7,570 nt of DNA from the NCBI GenBank assembly GCA_022402505.1, contig JAKRSE010000337.1, positions 1-7,570 of the forward strand, given 5' to 3'. The notes under the pieces are model-generated. The model searched no databases. It worked only from the letters and a program-made list of their open reading frames with translations, and was not told the origin of the DNA. This DNA is from Fimbriimonadaceae bacterium. GTDB taxonomy: Bacteria; Armatimonadota; Fimbriimonadia; Fimbriimonadales; Fimbriimonadaceae. This document shows positions 6,659 through 7,570 of this stretch, one piece after another; position 1 is the stretch's first letter, and each line of letters opens with the position of its first letter. The translations under genes were made by a program, and so were the position numbers.

Positions 6659-6711
6659 CCCGGAGCGGGCCCGTCGCACCGGACCGGACCGGGCAGGGTC
6701 ACAATTTCCCC

Positions 6712-7570
6712 GTGCCATCGCCCTCCATTCGCCTCAGCCGGATTCCGCCCTACCTCTTCGCCGAGATCGCCCGAGCCAAGCGCGAGGCGATCGCCCGAGG
6801 CGTGGACGTGATCGACCTCGGCATCGGCGATCCCGACATCCCCACGCCTGAACCGATCATTCAGGCCCTGGAACAGGCGGTCCGAACCAGGCCCGAGACC
6901 CACCGCTACGACGAGTCGGCCCGGGGCTGGGTCCCGTTCCTGGAAGCGGCGGCCGACTGGTACGGCCGCACCTTCGGCGTGCCGCTCGACCCGGCCCAGA
7001 ACTTCTGTCAGGTGATCGGGAGCAAGGAGGGCCTGGCGCACCTCGCTTGGGCCTATCTGGACCCGGGCGATGTCTGCATCGTGCCGAATCCGGGCTACCC
7101 GGTCTACAAGGTAAACGCCTTGATGGCCGGGGCCGAGGTCTTTGAGACTCCGCTGAAGGAGGCCAACGGATGGCTCCCCGACCTCGCCGAGATCCCGACC
7201 GATGTCGCCCGACGGGCGAAGCTCTTCTACGTCTGCTACCCGCACAACCCGACGGCTGCGGTGGCGACGCCGGAGTTCTATCGCGACGCGGTGGCCTTCT
7301 GCCGGGACCACGACATCCTCCTGGTCAACGACATGGCCTACGCGACGGTCACTTTTGACGGCTTCCAAAGCCCGACCGCCCTGCAGGTCGAAGGGTCGAT
7401 CGACCACGTCTTGGAATTCCACAGCCTCAGCAAGATGTACAACATGACCGGGTGGAGGCTCGGCTTCGCGGCCGGCTCGCCGGAGGCGGTGGGGCACCTG
7501 CAGCAGCTGAAGAGCAACATCGACAGCAAGCAGTTCGGGGCGATCAGCGAAGCCGGGGCCGAGGCTCTTA
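6712..7570 (+). CDS. dapL: LL-diaminopimelate aminotransferase, 3' truncated
   Basis: This class I/II PLP-dependent aminotransferase has 286 codons visible and the remaining 100 or so residues beyond the right edge. DapL converts tetrahydrodipicolinate to LL-diaminopimelate in one step, with glutamate as amino donor, feeding lysine and peptidoglycan synthesis. The N-terminus (RLSRIPPYLFAEI, residues 7-19; DLGIGDPD, 35-42) is typical of DapL. PLP-site residues include SKEG (104-107), Tyr129 in NPGYPVY, Asn179 in YPHNPTAAVA, Asp207 and Tyr210 in NDMAY, and the Schiff-base Lys241 in FHSLSKMYNMTGWRLGF, which closely matches DapL sequences. The start is GTG 6712, the only start codon just before the conserved N-terminus. 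No clear ribosome binding site precedes it. It diverges from tRNA-Pro with 72 bases between. Related aspartate or LL-DAP-like aminotransferases share the fold, so substrate is inferred, though the NMTGWRLGF and PTAAVA matches are strong. Confidence 0.9.
   Translation, partial: MPSPSIRLSRIPPYLFAEIARAKREAIARGVDVIDLGIGDPDIPTPEPIIQALEQAVRTRPETHRYDESARGWVPFLEAAADWYGRTFGVPLDPAQNFCQVIGSKEGLAHLAWAYLDPGDVCIVPNPGYPVYKVNALMAGAEVFETPLKEANGWLPDLAEIPTDVARRAKLFYVCYPHNPTAAVATPEFYRDAVAFCRDHDILLVNDMAYATVTFDGFQSPTALQVEGSIDHVLEFHSLSKMYNMTGWRLGFAAGSPEAVGHLQQLKSNIDSKQFGAISEAGAEAL

Noticed and set aside
6679..6692. CCGGACCGGACCGG short tandem repeat between tRNA-Pro and dapL
   Set aside because: Fewer than three copies of a 5-mer in GC-rich DNA; no evidence of function.
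6535..7497. Minus-strand 320-codon open frame opposite dapL and running into the tRNA
   Set aside because: It covers the tRNA-Pro gene and the strongly conserved dapL frame, and its product has no recognisable features.
1..7570. CRISPR array, transposon, toxin-antitoxin, defence or biosynthetic cluster
   Set aside because: No repeat-spacer pattern, transposase, integrase or matching domains were seen on either strand.

Overview
This is a GC-rich bacterial stretch with short intergenic gaps. It holds six protein-coding genes, two of them cut by the window edges, and one tRNA gene. The lineage cannot be fixed from the sequence. High G+C, weak or absent Shine-Dalgarno sequences at most starts, and an LL-diaminopimelate aminotransferase (DapL) fit several environmental phyla such as Planctomycetota, Acidobacteriota or Verrucomicrobiota; this is inference only.

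Layout. Positions 2-742 (+) are the C-terminal half of a metallo-beta-lactamase/beta-CASP RNA-processing-type hydrolase. After 39 bases, 782-2716 (+) encodes a complete GH15 glucoamylase-type enzyme with no signal peptide. Its 3' end overlaps by 20 bp, tail to tail, the 3' end of a minus-strand gene at 2697-4307 encoding a methylcrotonyl-CoA carboxylase-type carboxyltransferase (mccB). Upstream of mccB on the same strand are a Wzx/MATE-like membrane flippase (4352-5743) and a TetR-family regulator (5791 to about 6426). The gaps are 44 and 47 bases, so tetR-flippase-mccB looks like one minus-strand operon. Further upstream is tRNA-Pro(UGG) on the minus strand (6563-6639). Diverging from it is dapL (from 6712, +), which runs off the right edge.

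How the genes work together. Only the minus-strand trio suggests a regulated unit. The TetR protein appears to lack a conventional start codon at the right place: its first helix begins upstream of the only ATG/GTG/TTG codon available, and a CTG codon with a well-spaced GGAGG is the best start. An imperfect 27-bp palindrome lies upstream of it and is a candidate operator. The other genes look like housekeeping metabolism: RNA or nucleic-acid processing, intracellular alpha-glucan breakdown, leucine/isovalerate-type acyl-CoA carboxylation, and lysine/peptidoglycan precursor synthesis.

I found no CRISPR array, insertion sequence, integrase, defence system or convincing undescribed multi-gene system. 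The points worth checking are the tetR start, its possible operator, and the odd operon content. No gap exceeds 300 bases; the longest is 6427-6562 (136 bases), which holds the tetR control region.
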